From the NCBI GenBank assembly GCA_024663395.1, contig JANFAH010000046.1, positions 434,001 through 498,000 on the forward strand: a stretch of 64,000 nt of DNA. Direction: 5' to 3'. This DNA comes from Pisolithus tinctorius (lineage: Eukaryota > Basidiomycota > Agaricomycetes > Boletales > Pisolithaceae). Each line of letters starts with the position of its first letter. The stretch's first letter is position 1. Below the pieces are notes generated by a model. It was not told where the DNA came from and ran no database searches. It saw only the letters and a list, made by a program, of their open reading frames with translations. This document shows, in pieces, positions 44,690-54,737 of the stretch. The position numbers were made by a program, and so were the translations under genes.

Positions 44690-45600
44690 TAGAGGAAGAG
44701 AGAAGAGTCTAATGATGAAGATGAGGAGGAAGTGGGTGCAGACAATGCTGGTGCTAACAGGTGCATTAAACATACTTCGGGTACACAGAAAAAGGTAGGC
44801 ATGTGTGTTCTACTATCACGAACTCACTCCGTGTCATTCAGAGAAAGAGGGACAAGTCCGAGTCTGAGTCCAAGGAAGTGGACACAGATGATGCCAGCGA
44901 TAACAGGCACATCAAATGTACTTCGGGTACACATAAAAAGGTAGGCATGCATGTTCTACTATCATGAACTCACTTCGTGTCACTTAGAGAAAGAGGTCCA
45001 AGTCCAAGTCCAAGTCTGATTCCAAGTCTGAGTCCAAGGAAATGGACACAGGCGATGCCAGCAATAACAGGCACATCAAACATACTTCAGATACACAGAA
45101 AAAGGTAGGCAAATGTGCATTCTACTATCACAAACTAACTACGTGTCACTTAGAGAAAGAGAGACAACTCCCAGTCCAAGTCCAAGGAAATGTATGCAGA
45201 CAATGCTGGTGCCAGTAACAGGCACAGCAAACATGCTCCGGGTACACAGAGAAAGGTAGGTGAACAAACATCTACTATCTCAAGCTCACTCTGTGTCATT
45301 TAGATGGAGAGGGATGAAGACAATGATGAAGATGAAGATGAGAGGAGTGTCTACCCAAAATGCACAGAAGCCAGACAGAAAATGGTGAGGAAGTAAGCTG
45401 TATGTGATTGCAACTGATGCCTGAACATTTTTCAGAGAAAGTCGATTGTTAGCAATGATGACATCCAGCCCAACATGCATGCCAAGGGTGATAAGGGTCA
45501 CCAATGCCTGGGTGGTACTCAGAAGAATGTGAGCAAGTATATTGAGCTGTAGTCATGAGCTGATGTTCATGATGTGCCACGCAGTTTAGAGAAAGAGAAA
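44690..45600 (+). repeat. Tandemly duplicated exon-intron units
   Basis: At least four clear and two diverged units of about 140-160 bp. Each has an exon starting AGAAAGAG (Arg-Lys-Arg) and ending at CAGAAAAAG or similar, followed by an intron starting GTAGG or GTGAG and ending in TTAG or TCAG. Exons start near 44692, 44841, 44987, 45155, 45304 and 45435. Introns keep phase 0, so the product would gain repeats such as KSESESKEVDTDDASDNRHI. Confidence 0.75.
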
Positions 45601-46355
45601 CGAGCGGGTGGATGAATCAATTGATGACCAGCAATCATGCATACTACAAGCAGCAAATGGCATGCTGGGAATGGAACAACAGGTATGGTCCAGAAAGTCA
45701 TTCACTCTGTGCATTCACACTCTTTCAGGAATCTATCAGCAATGGGTCGCATGCTCCAAGACCACTCGCATCAGTATGGGAGCAAGCCAATGAAGCAGAG
45801 GTGCCAGCGGCCTCTGAATGTCATGTATGTGTGCCTTCAAAACTTCGCATTCCGTTTTTGTGCTCTCATACTCACACAGGATGGGTCACAGAAGAAGAAA
45901 AGGGACAACATGTCCCTTGGACTACAAGTGAGTTGTAGATGTACTTATCATGTATGCCAGCCAGCATTCTCATGTAGTTCATGCAGGACTTGACTGACGA
46001 GGAGGACAACACAGAAACACAGTCATCTGTGATCACACAAGATGACTTCCCACCATGATGTCCGGGCATATATTGCAAGGACAAGGTCCCATCCAGAATG
46101 TCTCAAGATCTTTTTGCAGCATTACAAAGATACATTTCCATGACCCAAAAACAGCATGGGCATAACTTCGAGACAGTCCAGTTAGGAGCTCAGATCTGCA
46201 CCATGATCAAAAGGGAGTATAGGAAATATGAACAACTCAAGATTGCAGCAAAAAAAGGTTGGCCTGTTAGCACGATTGACTTCAAGCAGATTCCAGGGCA
46301 TATCATCAAGTGGCGAGACCAGCTAGATCCAATTCTTCGTAACAGGAGCCTCCAC

Positions 46356-46368
46356 AAGCAGCAGCATG
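46356..46368. repeat. LINE target-site duplication, left
   Basis: AAGCAGCAGCATG, repeated after the poly-A tail at 52953-52965. The first two bases overlap the A-tail on the right, so 11-13 bp are supported. Confidence 0.85.
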
Positions 46369-46568
46369 GGACGCTTCTTGACTCCGCTCCACGTGGCACC
46401 CCGACTAGGACCCCGAAATCCTAGCAGTACCAGCAGGAAAAGCAGAGCCCGTCGCAAGCAACAGCAACGTATAGCAGCGCCTCTTAGACCTCAGTCTCGA
46501 GACACAAGCATTCAAGCAATTGCTCTCGAATTCACTACCTAGTGAGTCTCCACTTCGTCCACTGACCC

Positions 46569-48419
46569 ATGACCTCGACAGGACGAATGTCCTCGAGGTC
46601 AAGCTCCCATGCCACATCGGGACCCCCGACAGTACCCCGAATGCCAAGCTCTGCACAGCCCGGTAGAAACACGAGAAGTAGCGGCTTCGCCCTAGAGGAC
46701 ATCGTCGACGACCCAGATGCAGAAGTCAAGGATGCGGAAACAGCAAAATACTACCTGGATCAGTTCTATACCATCCAGGGCGAGCCAGCAACGCCGGAAC
46801 ACATCTCTCACGCTCTATTCTGCATCTCGCAAGCCAAAGGAGTATCTAACACCCTACGCTCAGCCATACGAGCCACCGCATACCTAGTCAGGGAACTAGC
46901 GACCTCAGCCATAGCCGACTCCGTCACCAAGGAGGTAACCAGCAAGATAGAATCCTCGGTCGTAGTCGCAATCACTCCCCAGGTAGCAAAGATCTGGTCG
47001 GCGGCCGATAACCTGGAAAAAACTGGCAAGAACCTCGAATCGACAGGCGATAATCTCGCTAAGAAGCTCGACACGATCAACAACGCTCCGGACCACACGA
47101 ACCTCAGACATCTAGAAGACCAAGTACAGGACCTGACCATCAACATGGACACGCTGAGAACGACGATAGAGGAAATAAAAGAGCACTTCAAGACCCAAAC
47201 CCCCCCCGCTCCCCACCACTCGCCATACAGGGACGCTCTCTTAACGACAACAGCTAACCCAAACCATATCCCACTCGGCAAGCGCCTCACAACGGAACAT
47301 GCTAAGGCCCACTCCGCTATTAAAGAAAGGCAACTACTGATAGACCCCGACAGCAATCACCCCGCACTCAACAGCAATGCCACGAGGGAAAACATAATCG
47401 ACTCAATCAAGCAAGCGCTAGACACAATAGACCGAGTCGACGGCCCGGAAATTCATCTGAAATCAATCACCCGCCTACGCAACAACGGAATCCTGCTCGA
47501 GTTCAACAGCCAAGAAGCCGTGAACTGGATAAAAGAAGCCGGAATTAAAGAGACCTTCCTAGCAAGCCTAGGCGGAATGGTCAGGATCAAAGACAGACAA
47601 TATAACCTGGTAATCCCGTTCCTACCCGTCTCCACTGATGTAGAAAACCCAGATACCCTCCATGCAATGGAAAAGGAGAACAACATCCCACCCGGCTCGA
47701 TCACCCAGATCAAATGGATTAAAGACCCCTCCAAACGCGCCCCCAACCAACAAGTAGCCCACGCCCTAGCATCCCTAGCCTCCCCGGAAGCAGCCAACCA
47801 ACTCCTGAAACACGGCCTGTATTGGGGCCTAGACAGACTATGGCCGCACAAAGACAAAAAGGAACCGTTACGATGCTTGAAGTGTCAGCTCATAGGACAC
47901 CTCGCAAGAGACTGCGCCCAAGCAACGGACACATGCAGAACATGTGCCCAACACCACCGGACTTCAGAATGCAACTCTACCACCCACCACTGCGTAAACT
48001 GCAAGGACGATACACACGCAAGCACGGACAGAAACTGTCTGGAATTCATCAGAAGACGAAACGCCATGGACGACCGCACCCCCGAAAATAGGATGCCCTA
48101 CTTCCCTACAGCAGAAGAATGGACCCAAGTTGAACTACCCCCACGCCCAACGGACCCTATAATACCGACCATACCACCAGCGACCCTACCAGCAACCCAG
48201 ACCCGACTGAGACAGCTGACACTAGGTGAAGCAGTAAACTTCCAAACCGTCGCACCAAGACGTGGACAACCCAACAGAATCCGAGGAGGAAGGGGCGGAC
48301 CTCCACCCCGACCATACGCCGTACACAGCACCCTCCCCGCCCCACCCCAATCAACAACCGCAGCAAATACCCCGCCAGTAGACCCATCCCCCATCCACCA
48401 GTCCCTAAATGACGCCTGA
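46569..48419 (+). CDS. LINE ORF1 (gag-like RNA-binding protein)
   Basis: 616 codons, intact. ORF1 proteins bind element RNA and form RNPs. The first half is Ser/Thr-rich and helical, with a likely coiled coil (about residues 140-220, many Leu/Ile at heptad spacing with DNLEKTGKNLESTGDNLAKK). Near the C-terminal third are three zinc knuckles in a row: CLKCQLIGHLARDC, CRTCAQHHRTSEC and CVNCKDDTHASTDRNC (about residues 436-495), as expected in Tad/Jockey/I-type LINEs. A Pro/Arg-rich tail follows. Start: the first in-frame ATG, 46569. Its last 11 nt overlap the start of ORF2, suggesting coupled translation by termination-reinitiation. Confidence 0.92.
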   Translation: MTSTGRMSSRSSSHATSGPPTVPRMPSSAQPGRNTRSSGFALEDIVDDPDAEVKDAETAKYYLDQFYTIQGEPATPEHISHALFCISQAKGVSNTLRSAIRATAYLVRELATSAIADSVTKEVTSKIESSVVVAITPQVAKIWSAADNLEKTGKNLESTGDNLAKKLDTINNAPDHTNLRHLEDQVQDLTINMDTLRTTIEEIKEHFKTQTPPAPHHSPYRDALLTTTANPNHIPLGKRLTTEHAKAHSAIKERQLLIDPDSNHPALNSNATRENIIDSIKQALDTIDRVDGPEIHLKSITRLRNNGILLEFNSQEAVNWIKEAGIKETFLASLGGMVRIKDRQYNLVIPFLPVSTDVENPDTLHAMEKENNIPPGSITQIKWIKDPSKRAPNQQVAHALASLASPEAANQLLKHGLYWGLDRLWPHKDKKEPLRCLKCQLIGHLARDCAQATDTCRTCAQHHRTSECNSTTHHCVNCKDDTHASTDRNCLEFIRRRNAMDDRTPENRMPYFPTAEEWTQVELPPRPTDPIIPTIPPATLPATQTRLRQLTLGEAVNFQTVAPRRGQPNRIRGGRGGPPPRPYAVHSTLPAPPQSTTAANTPPVDPSPIHQSLNDA

Positions 48420-51400
48420 CAACCCTCACCGCAATAACGCGCTACCCAAACTACGCATCTGGCAACAAAACCTGAATACCTCCCATATCGCACTTCATTC
48501 ACTCATAAACAGCAAAATTGCAGAAGACTGGGACATACTCGCGTTACAGGAACCCCCGATAGATCAACTCGGTAACACTAGGGCCAACGCCAGGTGGAGG
48601 GTAGTCTACCCATCCACAAAACTGGCACAAGGAACCAGACCAAGAGCGGTAACGTTCATCAACTCACGAATCAGTACTAACTCATGGGAACAGATCCCAT
48701 TCCCATCAGCGGACGTCGCAGTAACCCACATCAGAACAGCAAAAGGCGCATACACGCTCTTCAACATATACAACGACTGCAAGCACGACCGAACAATAGA
48801 GGAACTGAACACTTTCCTAGCCTCGAACATCAGAAACTTACGCCCAACAGAAAGAGACCAAATGCTCTGGTTAGGAGACTTCAACAGGCACCATCCACTG
48901 TGGGACAAAGAACGCAATCACCACCTCTTCACCCCGACGGCCCTTGCCTCGGCACAAAAGTTGTTGGAACTAGTAGCAGACTATGGTCTAGTACAAGCGC
49001 TTCCCAAGGGCATACCGACGCTCCAGTCCTCCTCCTCAGGAAACTGGACAAGACCTGATAACGTTTTTTGCACAGAAACAGCACTAGAGGACGTAGTAGA
49101 ATGCAATACCAGCCCAGAGAACCGAGGACCCAATACCGACCATGTCCCAATACTGATCAGCCTAGAAACAGCCCTCACGCCATCCACATCCCCTCCGTCC
49201 TTCAACTACCGGGATGTGGACTGGCAAAAGTTCAACAGTACGCTGCAAACGGAGCTCAGGGCAATTGGACCACCAACGATGATCACCAGCGAACAAGAAT
49301 TCCAAAACAAAGCGCGAGGTGTCGACATGGCCTTACACAGAACGATAGAGAAGGAAGTCCCCAGAACAAAACCCCACCCGCACAACAAACGCTGGTGGAC
49401 GAAGGAGCTCACAAAGCTACGCAACGAGTTAAAAACGCTAAGTAAAGCCTCCTCCATGTTCCGAGCACTCCGAGATCACCCGAGTCACAGTCTTTGTAAA
49501 AACAAAGCGAAAACCTACAACAAGGCCATCCAGGAAGCAAAGAAGACCCACTGGCGAGACTGGCTCGAAGCAGCTAACAACGAAGACTTGTGGATAGCGA
49601 ACGGATACATCTCCAAGCCCTACGGAGATGGTAGCAAGACCAGGATACCTACGCTCAAGGGAACGAACGACGAAGGCGAAGAAACCACGCTCAGTTCAAA
49701 CGAAGACAAAAGCAAGGCCTTCGTGCGGGCACTCTTCCCGCCCCCCCCGACCCACTCGTCAGTACCTCTGACATACGACTACCTGGACCCAGCAGCATGC
49801 TGGACCCAAATCACGCAAGACCAACTGATGCGCACGATCAAAGGCCTCAGCCCTTACAAGGCACCGGGACCCGACGGAGTGGCCAACATCGTCTTCCAAA
49901 GAACCCCCGTCCTAACTGACTACCTTTTACCCTTATTCAACGCAGTCTTCACACTCAGAACTTACTACGATCCGTGGAGGGAGTCAACAACGGTCATACT
50001 TCGAAAGCCAGGTAAACCAGATTACACAACCCCCAAAGCCTACCGCCCAATAGCGCTGCTCAACACCACGGCGAAGCTACTCTCAGCAGTAGTGGCAGAC
50101 CGCACGTCATACATACTGGAGAAACATCAGCTACTCCCAGCTACGCACTTCGGGGGAAGACCAGGACGCTCGACAGAAGACTCGTTGTTACTACTCGAAA
50201 CCACCATCCGACATGCCTGGAGACAAAAGCAAGTGGTGTCGGCCCTGTTCCTAGACATCGAAGGAGCATTCCCAAACGCGGTCAAAGATCGACTCCTACA
50301 CAACATGAGAAAACGAAGACTCCCACTGGAAATAGTCCAATACACGGAACGTTTGCTAACGAACAGGAAAACCAAGATATGTTTCGACGATTACAAGTCC
50401 AGCTGGTTCCCCATCCAGAACGGAATTGGACAGGGCGACCCCCTATCAATGATACTCTACGTCATATACAGCTCGGACCTGGTTGACACAGCAAAGGGTA
50501 AAAAAGAACTAACGCTAGCATTCGTAGATGACACGGCCTTCATAGCCATAGGCAAAACCTTCGCAGACACCCATGCTACAATAGCCGACATGATGGAAAG
50601 AGAAGAAGGTGGTTACGACTGGTCAGACAAGCATAACTCACGCTTCGAAACAAGCAAATTTGCCCTTATGGATTTCACGCTCAGCAGAACGAAAGCCAGG
50701 CCACCCCTCACGCTAAGGAACATTACTATAACGCCGTCCGCTACTCACAAGTTTCTAGGTGTAATACTCGACCAAGAACTGAGGTGGAAAACACACGCGG
50801 CTCAGGCAGTAGCGAAAGGAACGAAGCAAGCTCTCCTCCTGAGGAGACTGTCCGCGGCATCATGGGGCATCCCCCTGAAACTTATGCGTCAACTGTACCA
50901 ATCGGTAGTAGTCCCAAAGGTGTTGTACGCAGCCCCCGTCTGGCTCCAGCCAACCTACACCGAAGACCACCTGACCAAAACAAGAGGCTCGAAAGGTATC
51001 GCAAAACGCATACTGACAGTACAGAGAACAGCAGCCATGGCAGCGACAGGAGCCTTGAAAACTACCCCCACTGACGCACTCCTAGCACACGCGAATATCC
51101 TACCAGCACCCTTACTCATTCAACATACGCTTTACAGAGCCGCACTACGACTATCCTCGCTACCGGAGTCACACCCTTTGCACCCACACATAAGAAGGAC
51201 CGCCAAAACGAACATCAAGAGACATCGCACAGCCCTCCACCGGCTAGTACATGACCTGAAAGTCTCACCAGGAGAAATCGAAACTATCAACCCCTACCCA
51301 ATACCCCCCAGCGCTCTCCCCTCGCACACAATCGCAATTGCCACAAGCAAAAAGGAAGCAATCGAAGACCTCAGGAAAGTCTCAGACCACACACTCATAT

Positions 51401-52347
51401 TCACTGACGGATCCTGCACAGGAGGTCATGTGGGCACAGCCGCAGCCCTGTTCGTAAACCACCGACACATAGCCATGCTTCGATATCACCTCGGTCACGA
51501 ATCGAAACACACGGTCTTTGAAGCGGAAGCGGCAGCAATGCTGCTAGCAACACAACTCCTGAAAACAAGAAATGAAGTCACATTCCCAGCTACGATACTC
51601 GTCGACAACCAGGCAGCGATTAGATCTAGTGAGCGCCCGTCTGCCAAACCAGGTCACCACCTACTCTTGCTTTTCAGATCGTCCATCTGCAAAATTCTCA
51701 ATAGACAAGAGCTCACGAGGAAAGATATCACGGTACGATGGATAGCGGGACATATGGACGTGGAGGGGAACGAGCTCGCAGACAGAGAGGCAAAAACAGC
51801 AGCAACAAGACCCAAATCCTCCAGCCCGCCAAAAGATCTACCCCTCCCGTTGAGGAACCGACTACCTCAAAGCGTATCCGCTCTCAAACAAGTCCACACC
51901 GCAAAACTAAAGTCCCTATGGGTGAAGGAATGGAAAAACTCCCCCCGCTATCGTCGCATATCCACCATAGATCCCCAACTGCCCAGCAACTCGTTCACAA
52001 AACTAGCCGCTCTGCTACCGAAGAAGCAAACCGGAACATACATACAACTTCGCACAGGCCACATTCCACTTAACAGTTACCTCTACCGATTCAAGTGAAG
52101 TGACTCACCTTACTGTCTACAGTGCGGAGACAACAGGCCAGAAAACGTACACCACTACATTTACCAGTGCCCAAGATATGACAGAGAACGTCATATACTT
52201 CGCAACGCGCTAGGAAGAGATGCCAATTCGTTGACGTTCCTGCTCTCGAACAAGAAAGCCCAAACCCATTTATTCAAATACATAACGGCCACGAAACGAT
52301 TACAACACACACACGGTGGGAACCCCAGACTAAACCTGAACGAATGA
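48409..52347 (+). CDS. LINE ORF2: endonuclease, reverse transcriptase, RNase H (one in-frame TGA)
   Basis: Polyprotein that nicks the target and reverse-transcribes the element RNA. Endonuclease: WQQNLNTSHIA, ILALQEPPID, LWLGDFNRHHPLWD and TDHVPI. Reverse transcriptase: AYRPIALLNTTAKLLSAVVA, GGRPGRSTEDSL, SALFLDIEGAFPNAV, GIGQGDPLSMILY and LAFVDDTAFIA (active site FVDD). RNase H: LIFTDGSCTGG, FEAEAAAMLLA, ATILVDNQAAI and WIAGHMDVEGNELADREAKT, with all acidic residues present. Open for 1229 codons to a TGA at 52096-52098. The same frame then stays open to 52347 and supplies the usual C-terminal Cys/His motif (CLQCGDNRPENVHHYIYQC). The TGA follows Lys and precedes Ser, where a CGA Arg fits; a CG-to-TG change is likely. 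Confidence 0.93.
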
Positions 52348-52954
52348 TAACGCACCCTACAGGGAATTATGACAAATCGGAGCCGAAGACCACCAGAAAG
52401 GAGGTGCACTGTAACGAAATGCTCCCACCAGTAGAGCCTTGTGCTCCACTCTAAGCTACGGGAGTAGCCCCAGCACGCACGCACCATATACCCGAACCAC
52501 ACGCCCACACACATACCCGCCCCCTCACAACATACATCATCCGGCTTAACGCTGAATAAACACACCCGTGTCCCCTAGATCACCTACCCTCGCCCACAAG
52601 TAACGACCTAGCGCTTCAGACACTCAATCACGCACAACGGGACATAGAAGGACACGTTCACATTCGATATCAGCTAGCCTAAACGGCAGCCGGGTCAGCG
52701 TAGATAGATTAAAGCGGACTAGCAGAAGTCTTAAGCCGATCCCACTACAAGGCGGTGTGTCTAAAACGGCCGGTGGGAACGGCGGACTGTTGGGGAGCCA
52801 AAACTCTGCCACCAGGGCATTCACACGCTTGTGGGGTTCAGGCGGGCCACAGGGGGCCCTAGTTAGTACGCTTTATGTTAGAATAGTGCAACATAGGGCA
52901 AACCAGCCCTCACGCACTTTAAATGAGATTTAAAAAAAAAAAAAAAAAAAAAAA
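52348..52954 (+). other. LINE 3' UTR and poly-A tail
   Basis: About 585 bp without ORF, then 23 A (52932-52954). The long pure A tract suggests a recent insertion. Confidence 0.85.
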
Positions 52955-52965
52955 GCAGCAGCATG
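52953..52965. repeat. LINE target-site duplication, right
   Basis: AAGCAGCAGCATG, same as 46356-46368. Confidence 0.85.
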
Positions 52966-54100
52966 TCTGGAAGTGTTTCGAGGCTGACTTGGTTGAAGAT
53001 GGGTGGACGTTGGAAAAGCTAGCTCGCATGCAGAACTCAGCACTGTGTTCTGGATCGGCGATTCTGGACCACTCGCATGCTGGATAGTACATCCCTAACA
53101 TGCAACTCACTTCTTCAACTGTGCGGAAACTGATGTAAACACTGAGCAGTTATGGTGACAAGGGAGCTGCAATCATCGAGCACACCCTCATTGCCCTGTT
53201 CCTGGCATCAGCAGAGTTGACTGCAGCAATATGGCCTCTACCACTCACACAGTTCATGACATACTTTATGGTGCCCTACGTAGCGACCTTGCTGATCGCA
53301 GATGATTACAGTCCCACAACAGTTGTCAAGGCGCACAAGATCATGGTTGCAAGTAGCAATGCGGGTTCCCTCATCCACCCCACAAATGATGATGATACAG
53401 AGTTGGAGGAGATATTTCATAGAAACATTGTCACCTTTCAACTAAAGTGACTGGAGCTCCTGACACATGAAGTGACAAGTGATACCCGGGATGCTGCTCA
53501 GGCTCTGCTGGAACTCCAAGGGCAAATGCAGAAGGCATCTCCTACTCTGTCATCCTGTGTAGGCTGTGCCTTGACTGACACCATTCACCTTAGCCACAAC
53601 CTCGCCTCAGAGTTAAATTACTTGTGACAGATGATGATTCCAATCAAGCTGCCAACAAGTTACATTCAGAGCAGGCAAAGGTTAACGTTCACTACACACT
53701 TTATCCCACTAACATTGTGCCTTACTGACACTACTAACCTTACAGACCACAACAGTCATGCCAAGCAGCAAGTCCCAATCAACAGTGCTGCCAGTGGCCA
53801 CTGCATGTGTACTACCTTTGATGCTTCCAATGTGTTATACTGATATAGATATCACCACTTACACAGGTCCAGCAGCATGCCCCAAATGCAAGCATAGGTC
53901 AAACTGCCAGACTCATCACATCAGTGAGTATAAGGCAATTCAGTTGTCGTACCCCCATCACTGTCCTTTCTGCACTCGTGACTCATGTGTGGTCAAATGT
54001 ACAGGAACATGCTAAGGCGAATCGCACTACTTGATCAAAGACTCGGTGAGGCCAACCATGACAGAACATTCATAACTAGGCTGCGCCTTGTCAATCCACT
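52966..54100 (+). pseudogene. CACTA accessory gene, right part
   Basis: Continues the plus-strand accessory coding after the LINE. WKCFEADLVEDGWTLEKLAR with MQNSALCSGSA is followed by frames with AAIIEHTLIALFLASAELTA, TVVKAHKIMVASSNAGSLIH and LLTHEVTSDTRDAAQALLEL. Near 53870-53990 there are Cys pairs (CPKCKHRSNCQTHH, CPFCTRDSC), a zinc-finger-like spacing. Stops interrupt it. No family was recognised. Confidence 0.35.
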
Positions 54101-54143
54101 CTCATTTCCTTTTAGCTAACTTATTTGGACACTTTCAAGACCG

Positions 54144-54423
54144 TTTACGCACTTTCATCAGAACTCAATGCCACCTCACACCTCTTGGACATCTACACAC
54201 CCAGCTATGTGTATTGTTGATTCCCCAGCTGCACTGTTTACGCACTTTCATTGGAACTCACTGCCACCTCGTGCTGCTTGGACTCCTATGCACCCAGCTA
54301 TGTGTATTGTTGATTCCCCAGCTGCACTGTTTATGCACTTTCATCAGAACTCACTTCTGCCTCATGCTACTTTGGACTTCTATGCACCCAGTAATCTGTA
54401 TCGTCGATTCCCTAGCAGCACTT
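54144..54423. repeat. Three tandem copies of a ~96-bp unit
   Basis: Units begin TTTACGCACTTTCAT or TTTATGCACTTTCAT and end with GATTCCCCAGCTGCACTG or a variant (third copy GATTCCCTAGCAGCACTT). Differences are mostly transitions. Located before the right subterminal region of the CACTA element. Confidence 0.8.
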
Positions 54424-54479
54424 AATGTCGATGTGCTGTCTAATCAATGTTAATTTTGCAAGTGAAACAGTACTTTTGT

Positions 54480-54699
54480 GACTGATGATAAGTGTGCTCT
54501 TGACTGAAAATCAGTGCCTTCTTCAATGGAAATTTCCAGAAAATAAGTGCCTAACATGACTGGAAATCAGTACCATTTTGACACTGATGCATGGCACTGG
54601 TTATTAGTAGCAAAAATGAAATATCAGTGCCACAATTTGGCACTGATTTTCATCACGTGGAACTGATATGCGGTGCTTTTGGGACTATTATACAGTACA
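54480..54699. repeat. Right subterminal repeat cluster
   Basis: Repeated AAATCAGTGCC, GGAAATCAGTACC and GGCACTGATTTTCA motifs in both directions, mirroring the left end. Confidence 0.75.
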
Positions 54700-54737
54700 T
54701 GCGGCACTTGTTTTCAGTGCGTTTACTTCCCTCGGTG
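54700..54737 (-). repeat. Right CACTA terminal inverted repeat
   Basis: Plus strand ends CGTTTACTTCCCTCGGTG. Its reverse complement begins CACCGAGGGAAGTAAACG, then CACTGAAAACAAGTGCC. Confidence 0.85.

Larger units (their letters stand above)
43681..46368 (+). pseudogene. Second CACTA accessory gene, left part, with a tandem exon array
   Basis: Plus-strand pieces suggest a multi-exon gene of unknown role. One piece is MTKLKHKKQSRIDKLGESLS and a very basic, Lys-rich part to 44220. DVVWKLVYRYLDTSC is near 44360, and a series of repeated exons runs from 44690 to 45600. Later pieces are at 45608-45940 and 46098-46368, the last with ALQRYISMTQKQHGHNFETV and LRNRSLHKQQH. It is interrupted by the LINE at 46369 and continues at 52966 with WKCFEADLVEDGWTLEKLAR. 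I do not recognise the family. It may encode a DNA-binding helper of the transposase or be another captured gene. Several frames are broken. Confidence 0.4.
46369..52954 (+). mobile_element. Tad/I-type LINE (non-LTR retrotransposon), nearly intact
   Basis: A 6.6 kb element with two overlapping ORFs, a 3' UTR and a 23-A tail (52932-52954). The target site is duplicated exactly on both sides. It is much richer in C and CG than the CACTA element around it, so it came in late. ORF2 carries AP endonuclease, reverse transcriptase and RNase H, the set found in Tad1-like and I-like clades of fungi. It interrupts an accessory gene of the CACTA element. The single defect seen is an in-frame TGA in ORF2. 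Confidence 0.93.
36059..54737 (-). mobile_element. CACTA (Plavaka-type) DNA transposon
   Basis: An 18,679 bp element with imperfect terminal inverted repeats. The left end is CACTGTGGGAAGTAAACAC; the right end, read inwards on the minus strand, is CACCGAGGGAAGTAAACGC. The 3-bp target duplication CGT is intact on the right (54738-54740) and reads CAT on the left (36056-36058); paralogue 2 shows the empty site. Subterminal regions are packed with GGCACTGA/TCAGTGCC motifs, as in CACTA elements. It carries a Plavaka-type transposase (-), accessory ORFs, a captured acyl-CoA synthetase fragment (+) and a nested LINE. The coding is decayed, so mobility would need help from another copy. Confidence 0.9.

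Noticed and set aside
46808..47356. A 182-codon minus-strand ORF
   Set aside because: A shadow of LINE ORF1 on the opposite strand, caused by its biased codon use.
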